From positions 124,001 to 188,000 of the forward strand of contig NZ_JAMTCH010000006.1 of assembly GCF_024171735.1 (NCBI RefSeq): DNA of 64,000 nucleotides, written 5' to 3'. How positions within the stretch are numbered: the stretch's first letter is position 1; each line of letters begins with the position of its first letter. This document shows, piece after piece, positions 7,232 to 15,701 of the stretch. Origin of the DNA: Prauserella alba (GTDB lineage: Bacteria; Actinomycetota; Actinomycetes; Mycobacteriales; Pseudonocardiaceae). The notes beneath the pieces were generated by a model, which worked only from the letters and a program-made list of their open reading frames with translations, was not told the DNA's origin and searched no databases. The position numbers were made by a program, and so were the translations under genes.

Positions 7232-8701
7232 TCAGCGGCCGCGGGCCAGGTAGCGGCCGACCGGGTCACCCTGCACCGTGCCGTCGGCGAACACGTGGTT
7301 GCCGCGCACGAAGGTGTCGGTGACTCTGGCCGTCATGTCGAAGCCCTCGAACGGCGTGTACTCCTGCGTGGATTCCGAGTCGGCCGCGCGCACCGTCCAC
7401 GTCGCGGTCGGGTCGACGAGCGCGATGTCGGCGTCGTAGCCCTCGGCGATCGTGCCCTTGTTGAGCAGGCCGTAGCGCCGGGCCGGATTCCACGACGTCA
7501 GCTTCGCGACCCGTTGCGGCGACAGGCCGCGCTTGGCGCCCTCGCCGACCAGCCCCGGCAGCAGGTACTCGGCGCCGCCGAACCCCGATTTCGCGACGAA
7601 CACGTCGTCACGGTCGTCGCCGAACTTCAGTTCGTCCTTGCAGCAGGCGTGATCGCTGACGACCCAGTCGACCTCACCGGCCAGCACGTGCCGCCACAGC
7701 GCCTCGACGTCCTCCCGTTCACGCAGCGGCGGGTTGACCTTGCCGCCGACGCCGCTGGCGGTGTCCACGTCGGCCAGCAGATGGCCGACCGTGATCTCCC
7801 TCCGGAAGTCCACGTGCGGGAACGTCCCCGCCATTCGCAGCGCCGCGTCCAGCGCCTTCTCCGACGACAGGTGCAGCAGGTTGATGTTCGGCAGGCCGGT
7901 CTCGTGAGCCAGGTACGACGCGATCGTCACGGCCAGGCCCTCCGAGTGGGGCGGGCGCGACCGGCTGTAGGCACGCAGCCCGGACAGCGACGGGTCCTGC
8001 TCGACGAGCTTCGTGTACGCGGTCATGATCTCCGCCGTCTCGCAGTGCAGTGACAGCGAGAGGTGATCGGCGTAGTCCGGCAGTGCCTCCCGTGCCGCCT
8101 GGATGCCGCGCATGACGAACTCGAAGTGCGCCAGGTCGTAGCGCTCCTCGGGCGGGATCATGAGGAAGTCGCTCTGACTCGCCGACCGCCCGTGGAGGCC
8201 GTGGCTGCCGTAGAACATGAAGATCTTGAACGACGTGACGCCGTGCTGTTCGACCAGGTACGGGATCTCGTCGATGTGCTGCGACATCATCGGCGCGAGG
8301 TGGAAGGCGTAGTCCACATAGGCGTTGCCGGACGCGGCCGAGAGCACCTCGGGGAAGAACTCGCGGTACGGGCCGCCCTTGTTGAGGTAGTACTGCCCGG
8401 TGCGCATGTAGGTCAGCGCCGTGGTCACCCCGCCCTGCGCGCTCGCCCTGCTCTCGGTGCGCGTGTCGGCGGGCAGCTCGTTGTAGATGCCCCAGTGCTG
8501 GTGCGCGTCCACCACGCCGGGGAACGCCAACAGGCCGCGGCCGTCGACGACGTTCGCGGCGTCCTCGCGCGACTGTCCACTCGCGACGCGCGCGATCGTA
8601 CCGTCGTTGACCGCGATGTCGGTCGTCTCCGGCGCCGCGTTGTCCGGATCGTCGGGGCGCACCACCCGGACATCGGTGATGAGCAGTTCCGTCGTCGCCA
8701 T
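7232..8701 (-). CDS. cyclic amidohydrolase (dihydropyrimidinase/hydantoinase-like)
   Basis: A 489-residue metal-dependent hydrolase of the dihydropyrimidinase/allantoinase group, which opens cyclic amides, imides or ureides. The binuclear centre is complete: D65-x-H67-x-H69 (VDAHQH), the lysine to be carboxylated K159 (TSFKIFMF), H219 (LHCETAE), H277 (LLHLSS) and D350 (VSDHACC). It is the last gene of the minus-strand operon, 12 bases after the FAD enzyme, with AAGGAG eight bases before its ATG. No carbamoylase or half-amidase gene follows it, so the ring-opened product must be processed by other genes here or elsewhere. Substrate unknown. Confidence 0.8.
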   Translation of the reverse strand: MATTELLITDVRVVRPDDPDNAAPETTDIAVNDGTIARVASGQSREDAANVVDGRGLLAFPGVVDAHQHWGIYNELPADTRTESRASAQGGVTTALTYMRTGQYYLNKGGPYREFFPEVLSAASGNAYVDYAFHLAPMMSQHIDEIPYLVEQHGVTSFKIFMFYGSHGLHGRSASQSDFLMIPPEERYDLAHFEFVMRGIQAAREALPDYADHLSLSLHCETAEIMTAYTKLVEQDPSLSGLRAYSRSRPPHSEGLAVTIASYLAHETGLPNINLLHLSSEKALDAALRMAGTFPHVDFRREITVGHLLADVDTASGVGGKVNPPLREREDVEALWRHVLAGEVDWVVSDHACCKDELKFGDDRDDVFVAKSGFGGAEYLLPGLVGEGAKRGLSPQRVAKLTSWNPARRYGLLNKGTIAEGYDADIALVDPTATWTVRAADSESTQEYTPFEGFDMTARVTDTFVRGNHVFADGTVQGDPVGRYLARGR

Positions 8702-8713
8702 CTGTCGTTCTCC

Positions 8714-10111
8714 TTACTGCGTGTGCGAATACCGCCGGGCCACGTCGTCGGCGGCCAGCCAGGCCAGGCCGAACGCCGGCAGCAGCCCGTTGCCCGGCAG
8801 ATAACCGGCGGCGCCGCGGCCGGAGATGCCGGCCGCCGCGCCACCTGCGGCGTACAGACCGGGGATCGGCCGGTCGTCGGCGTCGACGACGGCCGCGCGC
8901 TGGTCGACCAGCAGGCCTCCTTGCGTGTGGAACAGGGCCGGCACGACCCGGACGGCGGCGAGCCTGCCCGTCAGCGGGCGCTCCCAGTTGGTCCTGCCGA
9001 ACCGGTCGGGGCGCTCGCCGCGCGCGGCCGCGGTGCTGTCGGCGACCTCGGCGGCCAGCGCCGCCGCCGGCAGGCCGGTCACCTCGGCGAGCTCGGTGGC
9101 GTCGGCACCCCACACGACGGCGCCCGCGTCGACGTTGTCCTGGAAGTCGCGGAACGGCAGGCACTGCCGGTGGATCGTCTCGTCGATGACGATCCACCCG
9201 GTGGCCCCGCGCCGCGCGGCCAGTTCCGCCGCGTACTCCGAGTAGCCGCGGGTCTCGTCACCGAAGCGCCTGCCGTCGAGGTCGACGAGGATGCCGCCGT
9301 GGATGATCGTCGCCCACCCGACGAGCGTGCCGGACTTCGCGCCGACCGCGCCGTGTCCCTGGTAGGCGTCGAGGAAACCGGATGCGGCACCGAGCTTCCG
9401 CCCGATCCGCAGCGCGTCACCGAGCGAGTGCTCGCCGCCCTGGTACAGCGCCCCGGCGATCTCGGGCAGATGTTCGGCCACGAGACCGCGGTCGGCGCCG
9501 AAGCCGTTCGTGGCGAGCAACACCGCCCGGGTCGGGATCTCCTCCTCCGCACCGTCCGGGTACCGCACCACCACGGCACGCACGGCTCCGTCGTCGTCGA
9601 GCCGGACGTCGGTCAGCCGCGCAGGTGCCAGCAGCTCGATGCCGGGATGCTCACCGGCGCGGCGCGCGAGGTGATCGATCACTCCGGAGCCGTGCCTGCC
9701 CGGGATGGTGTGGCAGCGCGGGACCGTGTGACCGGGATAGTTGAAGTCGGTCACGAGCGACAACGGCAACCCCGCCGAGTCGGCGAGCCACTCCACCAGC
9801 GGGGCACTGATCTCGGCCAGTGTCCCGGCCAGCCGCGGGTCCGCGGTGCCGTGGGTCTTGGCCATGATGTCACCGACGAACCGTTCCGGCCCGTCGTCGA
9901 TCCCCGCGTCGGCCTGCCAGCGCGATCCGGCTCCGGGGAACATCGCCGTGGACATGGACGTGTTGTTGCCCCTGCGGAAGTGTTCGCTGGCCTCGACCAC
10001 GAGCACGCTGAGCCCGTGTTCGGCAGCGCGCAGGGCGCCGGCGAGACCGCCGCCGGCCCCGGCGACGACGAGGTCGGGCCCCTCGGTCTCGGTCGGGTCG
10101 GGACCGGTCAT
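8714..10111 (-). CDS. FAD-dependent oxidoreductase of the fumarate reductase/ketosteroid dehydrogenase type
   Basis: A 465-residue single-chain flavoprotein. An N-terminal Rossmann motif (LVVAGAGGGLAGALRAAEHG), the RGNNTSMS segment after the second strand, and a C-terminal FAD-binding end (GLYAAGGAAAGISGRGAAGY) place it with soluble fumarate reductase, KSTD and tricarballylate dehydrogenase-like enzymes. These add or remove hydrogens next to a carboxylate or keto group. Its ATG overlaps the stop of the racemase-family gene (ATGA), so the two are translationally coupled. In this operon it could desaturate or reduce a dicarboxylate intermediate; that is inference. No membrane anchor or heme domain is present. 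Confidence 0.8.
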   Translation of the reverse strand: MTGPDPTETEGPDLVVAGAGGGLAGALRAAEHGLSVLVVEASEHFRRGNNTSMSTAMFPGAGSRWQADAGIDDGPERFVGDIMAKTHGTADPRLAGTLAEISAPLVEWLADSAGLPLSLVTDFNYPGHTVPRCHTIPGRHGSGVIDHLARRAGEHPGIELLAPARLTDVRLDDDGAVRAVVVRYPDGAEEEIPTRAVLLATNGFGADRGLVAEHLPEIAGALYQGGEHSLGDALRIGRKLGAASGFLDAYQGHGAVGAKSGTLVGWATIIHGGILVDLDGRRFGDETRGYSEYAAELAARRGATGWIVIDETIHRQCLPFRDFQDNVDAGAVVWGADATELAEVTGLPAAALAAEVADSTAAARGERPDRFGRTNWERPLTGRLAAVRVVPALFHTQGGLLVDQRAAVVDADDRPIPGLYAAGGAAAGISGRGAAGYLPGNGLLPAFGLAWLAADDVARRYSHTQ

Positions 10112-10785
10112 GCGGTCGGCGCTCCTTCCACGGTCAGCAGCCGCAGCGCGAGCGCGGTCGGGTCGACGATGCGCGCGGCCAGGTCGGCGGGTTCGACGTC
10201 CACCGCGGAGCAGCCGTTGAGCACCGCGGTGGCTCCGCGCTCGGCGAGCCGGGTGACCGCCCCGCCGAGCGCGGCGTTCCAGGTGGCGGTGTCGGCGATG
10301 GCGTCGAACGGCAGGTCCAGCACCTCGACCCCCGCCGAGTACGCCACCAGACCGTACGCCGCGAGCCGCCGGGTCAGCTCCGCGGCGATCGCCTCGTTGC
10401 GGACGACAGCGCCGAACCGCTCGCCACGGGCCGCCAGCACCCCCGCCGAGAGCTTCAACAGCCCGTGGATCGTCGTGCCCGATGGCGCCGCGCCGCCGGT
10501 GCCGACCCCGGCGGGCACGGCCGGGTCCAGCACGCAATCGGGAAACGCCAGGTCCCAGCCCGCCGTCCGGTCGGCCAGTGCGGCGTCGAGCGCCGATGCG
10601 ACGGCCCGCTCCGAGACGCGCACAGCGGTATCGGTGTCCAGCGCCCCCGGCGCCGCCGGGCCGACATCGCGCAGCACGATCTCGAGTCCCGGCGGTGCCA
10701 GCCGGTCGTACCGGCTCTGCCGCCTGCGGATCTCCTCGTCCGGCAGCTGGATCGGGGTCACGGCCAGTGCACGTACCACGCTCAT
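10108..10785 (-). CDS. Asp/Glu-racemase superfamily protein
   Basis: A 225-residue enzyme-sized protein with the two-cysteine pattern of the aspartate/glutamate/hydantoin racemase and maleate isomerase superfamily: C84 in FPDCVLDP and C192 in LNGCSAVDVE, each at the end of a predicted strand in one half of the molecule. Such enzymes invert a carbon next to a carboxylate or isomerise maleate to fumarate. It overlaps its neighbours by four bases on both sides, between the MmgE/PrpD and FAD genes. The first half is divergent, so racemase, isomerase or decarboxylase activity cannot be chosen from sequence. Confidence 0.65.
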   Translation of the reverse strand: MSVVRALAVTPIQLPDEEIRRRQSRYDRLAPPGLEIVLRDVGPAAPGALDTDTAVRVSERAVASALDAALADRTAGWDLAFPDCVLDPAVPAGVGTGGAAPSGTTIHGLLKLSAGVLAARGERFGAVVRNEAIAAELTRRLAAYGLVAYSAGVEVLDLPFDAIADTATWNAALGGAVTRLAERGATAVLNGCSAVDVEPADLAARIVDPTALALRLLTVEGAPTA

Positions 10786-12221
10786 TCCTCCTTCTCCGGG
10801 GCAGCGCCGTCCGGGGCAGCGCCGTCCACGGCGGATCCGGTCGGGCAGCCGCCACCCGGAGCGGGTCCCGCGGGCACACCGGCGAGTCCACGCAGGGCGT
10901 CCCCGACCCGCGGCAAGGACGCGAACTCACGGCTGAACAGCGCCAGCCGGTCGAGCAGGTCGTCGTCGCCGAGCCAGCGGCGGAGCAGGTCGGTGACGGC
11001 GGCACGGCCGAACGGCCGGTGATCGGCGTCGCCGACCGGATTGGGCACCTCGGCGATGCGGGTGTCGCCGTCGGCGTAGCGCACGGTCACTCGGGTGGCG
11101 CGTTCCGCAGGCAGGCGGGCCGTCAGGTCGTCGGCGGCGACGACGGTCACCCTGCGGGCCAGCTCCCGCAGCCCCGGATCGTTCAGCCGGCCGGCGGCGT
11201 AGGTCTGCGGCCCGACGGCGCCGTCGAGGGCAGCGGCCGCGACGACGAACGGCGTCGAGAACATCGCCGACAACCGGTTGTCCCAGTCCACTCCGGACAA
11301 TCCGGCGCCCAGCCGGTGCGTCTCCACCTGCACCTCGGCGATGGGCCTGCCGTCGGCGAGTTCGAACATCGCGTCCGCTGCCGGGTGCGTGAACGAGCAC
11401 GACGCATGCCGCTTGAAGTAGCCGGCCGTGATGTCCCACCGCGTGCCCAGCCCTGCCGTGAGCTCGTGGGGATCGAACTCGCCCAGGAGCGCCCCGAGCG
11501 ACAGGCCCGCGGTGCCGGTGTTCCTGGCGACGCCGGCGCTCGCCATGCGCGCGGCGGCGAGACCGGAGGTGTTGGCGGCCCCGAGCCAGGCGTCCCGGAC
11601 CGGATTGCCGGTCGTCGCGGAGTCGAAGTGACCGGCGATCGGCATGCCGGCTCCGGTGTCGACGGCGGCTGCGCACGCCTCGGGACCGAGGCCGAGGAGC
11701 CGGGCACATCCGGCCGCCGCGCCCGCGACGCCCCAGTTGCCGTGCGGGTGCGCTCCCGCACGCAGACCGGTGGCGCGGCCGAACCGGGCCGCCACCTCGT
11801 ACGCGGCCAGCAGCGCCGCGGCGGTGTCATCGCCGGAGGAGTCGCGCTCCGCCGCGAGTGCCAGCACCGCGGGAAACCCGTGTACCGCGGGATGCCCCTT
11901 GGCGTATTTGTTGCCCTCGTCGAGCTCGAGACACGCCATCGCCACGGCGTTCAGCCACGCCGCGGTGTCGATCGGCGCCCTCTCTCCCGTACCGAACAGC
12001 GGGGCCGGCCCGGTCGGTGCGGTCCACGCCCGCCGCAACGCGGTCTGGTCGGCTGTCCTGGCGCCCACCGCGGCGACGCCCACGACGTCGAGCACCACGA
12101 GACCGAGCCGGTCGACGACGGCGGCCGGCACCGCGGCGAGGTCCAACCGCGACACCCACTCACCGAGTCCTGCCGTGGCGGCCACCGCGGGAGTCCCCGA
12201 CATCGTCGTGTGCCTGTCCAT
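10782..12221 (-). CDS. MmgE/PrpD family protein (first of two)
   Basis: A 479-residue member of the family that includes methylcitrate dehydratase, cis-aconitate decarboxylase and iminodisuccinate epimerase. Family traits are LELDEGNKYAKGHPAVHGFPA (about residues 99-119) in place of the common DFDDTH, and GYFKRHASCSFTHPAADAM. The C-terminus carries a short duplicated Asp-Gly-Ala-Ala-Pro tail from a 15-base tandem repeat. The ATG at 12221 overlaps the livF stop as TGATG; a GTG lies one codon upstream. The second MmgE/PrpD in the divergent operon differs at the active-site segment, so the two probably act on different steps. Confidence 0.8.
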   Translation of the reverse strand: MDRHTTMSGTPAVAATAGLGEWVSRLDLAAVPAAVVDRLGLVVLDVVGVAAVGARTADQTALRRAWTAPTGPAPLFGTGERAPIDTAAWLNAVAMACLELDEGNKYAKGHPAVHGFPAVLALAAERDSSGDDTAAALLAAYEVAARFGRATGLRAGAHPHGNWGVAGAAAGCARLLGLGPEACAAAVDTGAGMPIAGHFDSATTGNPVRDAWLGAANTSGLAAARMASAGVARNTGTAGLSLGALLGEFDPHELTAGLGTRWDITAGYFKRHASCSFTHPAADAMFELADGRPIAEVQVETHRLGAGLSGVDWDNRLSAMFSTPFVVAAAALDGAVGPQTYAAGRLNDPGLRELARRVTVVAADDLTARLPAERATRVTVRYADGDTRIAEVPNPVGDADHRPFGRAAVTDLLRRWLGDDDLLDRLALFSREFASLPRVGDALRGLAGVPAGPAPGGGCPTGSAVDGAAPDGAAPEKEE

Positions 12222-12922
12222 CACAGTCCCAGGTACGCCTTCCGCACACGTTCGTCGTCGGCGAGTTCGCCGCCACCGCCGGACAGCACGACCGATCCGC
12301 TCTCCATGACGTAGGCCCGGTCGGCGATGGCCAGTGCCTGCTTCGCGTTCTGCTCCACGAGCAACACCGACACTCCGGTGTCACGAACCTCGCGCACCGC
12401 GTCCAGCATCGTCCAGGTCAACTTCGGCGACAGGCCGGTCGACGGTTCGTCGAGCAGCAACAGCCGCGGTCCCGCCATCAACGCGCGCCCGATCGCGAGC
12501 ATCTGCTGCTGGCCGCCGCTGAAGGTCTGCGCCACCTGGCCGCGGCGCTCGGCGAGGATCGGGAACAGTTCGTACACCTGGTCCAGCCGCGTCGTCGTAT
12601 CCCCGGCCGACGCGGTCCACGCTCCCATCCGGAGGTTCTCCTCGACGGTCAACGTGCCGAACAGAGCGCGGTCCTCGGGCACGTGCACCAGCCCGTCCCG
12701 CACGAGCATGTCGGGCCTGCGCCCCGCCGTGTCGGCGCCGTCGAACACGATTCGCCCCGAATGCGGTGCGAGCTGCCCGCAGATGCTGCGCAGCGCCGTG
12801 GTCTTGCCCGCGCCGTTCGCGCCGACCAATGCGACCAGTTCCCCCGCGCCGACGTGCAAGTCCACTTCGTGCAGGATGCGCATGCGCCCGTATCCGGCGC
12901 TCAGTTTCTCAAGCGTCAGCAT
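12221..12922 (-). CDS. livF: branched-chain amino acid-type ABC transporter ATP-binding protein LivF
   Basis: A 233-residue ATPase of the HAAT importer family: Walker A GANGAGKTT, signature TFSGGQQQMLAIGRAL, Walker B LLLLDEPSTGL and the switch histidine region replaced by LLVEQN, as is normal for LivF. It pairs with LivG on the cytoplasmic face of LivH-LivM. It overlaps livG by 14 bases and touches the MmgE/PrpD gene, so importer and enzymes are one transcript. Confidence 0.9.
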   Translation of the reverse strand: MLTLEKLSAGYGRMRILHEVDLHVGAGELVALVGANGAGKTTALRSICGQLAPHSGRIVFDGADTAGRRPDMLVRDGLVHVPEDRALFGTLTVEENLRMGAWTASAGDTTTRLDQVYELFPILAERRGQVAQTFSGGQQQMLAIGRALMAGPRLLLLDEPSTGLSPKLTWTMLDAVREVRDTGVSVLLVEQNAKQALAIADRAYVMESGSVVLSGGGGELADDERVRKAYLGL

Positions 12923-13646
12923 GGGGCGTCGGCTCCTCCCCGAGGTAGGCGTCGATCACGCGCGGGTCGGCCGTGACCTCGTCGGGCGTGCCGGTGGCCA
13001 GCACGGCGCCCTGGTCCATGACCAGCACGCGGTCGGACAACCGCATCACCGCGGCCATGATGTGCTCGATGAACACCAGCGTCGTGCCGTCCTGCTGCCG
13101 GAGCTCGGCCAGCAGGTCGAGGACGGGCTCACGCTCGGCGGGCAGCAGGCCGGCGAGCACCTCGTCGAGCAGCAGCACCCGCGGCCGCGCGGCGAGCGCC
13201 CTGGCCAGTTCGAGCCGTTTCAGGCCGGCCGTCGGCAGTTCGGTGGCACGCCGGTGCGCCCACTCCGTCAGTCCGACCCGCTCGACGACCTCCATGGCAC
13301 GCTCGCGCAGCCGCTCCGGCCCACGCGTGTGGTGCTGCGCGGCCAGGCTCACGTTCTCCGCCACCGTCATGCTCGCGAACGGCCGCATCAGCTGGAAGGT
13401 CCGCACCATGCCACGACGTGCGATCTTCTCCGGCTTGCGGCCGGTCACGTCACTGCCGTCGAAGTGCACCGAACCCGCATCGGGCTTCAGCGCACCGCAG
13501 ATCACGTTGAACAGCGTCGTCTTGCCGGCGCCGTTCGGGCCGATCACCCCGACGATCTCGCCCTCCGACACGGACATCTCCACATCGGACAGGGCGTGCA
13601 GGCCACGGAACTTCTTGTCCACGCCGGACAGTTCGAGCACACTCAT
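12909..13646 (-). CDS. livG: branched-chain amino acid-type ABC transporter ATP-binding protein LivG
   Basis: A 245-residue ATPase with Walker A GPNGAGKTT, Walker B RVLLLDEVLAGLLPAE and the LivG-type C-terminal ADPRVIDAYLGEE. The signature region reads LPTAGLKRLELARAL, where LSxGxQ is expected. The central Gly is kept but the first residues deviate (PTAG in place of SYGQ or SGGQ), a mild oddity. The ATG sits inside the livM stop (ATGA). Confidence 0.9.
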   Translation of the reverse strand: MSVLELSGVDKKFRGLHALSDVEMSVSEGEIVGVIGPNGAGKTTLFNVICGALKPDAGSVHFDGSDVTGRKPEKIARRGMVRTFQLMRPFASMTVAENVSLAAQHHTRGPERLRERAMEVVERVGLTEWAHRRATELPTAGLKRLELARALAARPRVLLLDEVLAGLLPAEREPVLDLLAELRQQDGTTLVFIEHIMAAVMRLSDRVLVMDQGAVLATGTPDEVTADPRVIDAYLGEEPTPHADA

Positions 13647-14707
13647 CGGCGCCGCCTTTCCGCAACCTTCTCGGCCAGAGTTCCGAAGATGCCCTTCGGC
13701 ATGAGCCGCACGATGAGAATCAGCATCACGGCGTACAGGATGACGTCGAGTCCGCTGCGTCCCTGCAGGAAGCTCAGGAACTCTGGCGGGGTCGCCAGCA
13801 GCGTCGCCGTCACGTCCGAGAGCGAGCCCACGATCACCGCTCCCACGACCGGCCCCCAGATCGTGCCGATCCCGCCGATCACGGCGGTGACGATCGCCTC
13901 GATGGACACCGAGGAACCGAACGCCAGCTGCGGATCGATGAACAGGTAGTACTGCGTGTAGAAGGCTCCCGCGACCGCGGTGATCGCACCCGAGAGCGCC
14001 ACGGTCAGCAGCTTGTGCCGCATCACAGGTGCCCCGACGGAGGCGGCCGCCAACTCGTCGTCCCGGATCGCCACGACGTAGCGACCGGCCGCCGAGTGCC
14101 GGAACAGGATGCTCAGGGCCACGGCCCCGCCCGCCAGCACGAGCGCGATCCAGAAGTAGGCGGGCGACCCGGCCGGGAACTGCAGCTGACCCACCGACGA
14201 TCCCTGGATCAGCGGCACCTGATATCCGACGGCACCGTTCACGGCGTCGCTGCTGGTGGTGATCAATCGCAGCATCTCCGCGAACGCGAAGGTCGCCAGC
14301 GCGAAGTACGCACCTTTGAGGTCGTACCGGAACGAGAAGTAGCCGATCACCATCGCCACGGCGGCCGCGACGACCATGCCGGCAGCCATGCCGACCCACG
14401 GCGACACACCGTGCTCGACCAGCAGGTACGCACTCGTGTAAGCGCCGAGGCCGAAGTACGCGGCGTGCCCGAAGCTGAACATCCCGCCGAAGCCGCTCAT
14501 GATGTTCCAGCCGACGGCCATGATCAGGAAGATCAGGATGCGCACGGCCACCGCGCCCTGCGCGGGCGGCAGGATCAACGGCAACGGGACAGCCAGCAGA
14601 ACCAGCACGGCCAGCACGGCGAACTGCCGATTCTGCGGCCGCAGCGGTGGCGCCGCGGGCCCGGCGGGCCGTGTCGGCGGCCGCGACTCGACTGCGGTGT
14701 CGGTCAT
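13643..14707 (-). CDS. livM: branched-chain amino acid-type ABC transporter permease LivM
   Basis: A 354-residue inner-membrane permease with about nine or ten helices after a 25-residue cytoplasmic leader. The LivM signature MSGFGGMFSFGHAAYFGLGAYT near residue 70 and the coupling-loop region IGGIGTIWGPVVGA near residue 270 identify it. It forms the channel with LivH. It overlaps livG and livH by four bases at each end. Confidence 0.9.
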   Translation of the reverse strand: MTDTAVESRPPTRPAGPAAPPLRPQNRQFAVLAVLVLLAVPLPLILPPAQGAVAVRILIFLIMAVGWNIMSGFGGMFSFGHAAYFGLGAYTSAYLLVEHGVSPWVGMAAGMVVAAAVAMVIGYFSFRYDLKGAYFALATFAFAEMLRLITTSSDAVNGAVGYQVPLIQGSSVGQLQFPAGSPAYFWIALVLAGGAVALSILFRHSAAGRYVVAIRDDELAAASVGAPVMRHKLLTVALSGAITAVAGAFYTQYYLFIDPQLAFGSSVSIEAIVTAVIGGIGTIWGPVVGAVIVGSLSDVTATLLATPPEFLSFLQGRSGLDVILYAVMLILIVRLMPKGIFGTLAEKVAERRRR

Positions 14708-15699
14708 GTTCGCCTCCCGAACAATCCTTGCGGACGCAGGAACAGCACCAGCACGAACACCACGAACACGCCGAGCAGGGAGCTCTGGCCGTCGAGATAG
14801 ATCGTGGTGAGCTGTTCGACCAGGCCGATCAGCAGCCCGCCGACGAGCGCGCCGACGACGTTGCCCATGCCACCGAGGACCACCACGACGAACGCGGTGA
14901 TGTTGAACTGCTCGCCCAGCGTCGGCGTGACCGAGAGCAGCGGCACGGCCAGCGCCGCCGCCGCACCGGCACAGGCTGCGCCGATGGCGAAGGTCAACGT
15001 GTGGATCCGGCGCACATTGATACCGACCAGTTCGGCCCCGGGACTGTTGGACGCGACCGCGCGGATCGCCGTGCCGAGCCGGGTGTGCTGCAACATCCAG
15101 TACAGCACCAGGCCGAGTGCCACGGCGCCCAGGAACGCGTACAGCCGCGACCCGGATACCACGGCGCCGAACACGTCGAGGTGCGTCTCGCCCGGCAACG
15201 TCACGTTCTTCGGCTCCGCCCCGAGGAACAGCAGCAGTCCGTTCTCCAGCAGCAGCGACAGTCCGAGCGTGATGAGCAACTGGTTCTCCAGCGTTGCTCC
15301 GCCTGCACCGGACAGCAGTCCGCGGTGCACGAGCGCACCGACGAGGAACAGGGCGGGCACGGTCACCAGCATCGTCAGGTACGGGTGCAGTCCGGTCACC
15401 GCCACCACGCCGAACGAGAGGAACATGGCCACGGCCAGCATCGCGCCGTGGGCGAAGTTCACGATGTCGAGCACGCCGAAGATCAGCGTGAGGCCCATCG
15501 CGATCAATCCGTACAGCCCGCCGGTCAGCAGGCCGGTCACCACCGACTGCCAGACCACGATGCCGCTGCCGGACTGAATCAGCGCGACGGCGATGGCCAC
15601 CGCCACCAGAGCGCCCACGACCCCGGCGCGCTTCAGGACCGCGACCGTGGCCGACGGCGCCCGCGTTTCCGGAGCGTCACTGTCGATCGTCGCCGTCAT
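14704..15699 (-). CDS. livH: branched-chain amino acid-type ABC transporter permease LivH
   Basis: A 331-residue permease with the LivH signatures GLYGLIAMGLTLIFGVLDIVNFAHG (the central part spans about residues 62-85) and VVVLGGMGNVVGALVGG near the C-terminus. Translation can start at ATG 15699 or at a GTG at 15705 that overlaps the livK stop (GTGA); I list the ATG. The overlap with livM is ATGA. The cargo is set by LivK and is not necessarily an amino acid; HAAT importers also carry amides, urea and aromatic or dicarboxylic acids. Confidence 0.88.
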   Translation of the reverse strand: MTATIDSDAPETRAPSATVAVLKRAGVVGALVAVAIAVALIQSGSGIVVWQSVVTGLLTGGLYGLIAMGLTLIFGVLDIVNFAHGAMLAVAMFLSFGVVAVTGLHPYLTMLVTVPALFLVGALVHRGLLSGAGGATLENQLLITLGLSLLLENGLLLFLGAEPKNVTLPGETHLDVFGAVVSGSRLYAFLGAVALGLVLYWMLQHTRLGTAIRAVASNSPGAELVGINVRRIHTLTFAIGAACAGAAAALAVPLLSVTPTLGEQFNITAFVVVVLGGMGNVVGALVGGLLIGLVEQLTTIYLDGQSSLLGVFVVFVLVLFLRPQGLFGRRT

Positions 15700-15701
15700 C
15701 G

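Noticed and set aside
8063-10936. A 957-codon open frame on the plus strand
   Set aside because: Antisense to the amidohydrolase, FAD and racemase-family genes; Arg/Val/Gly-rich with no recognisable fold, a third-position GC artefact.
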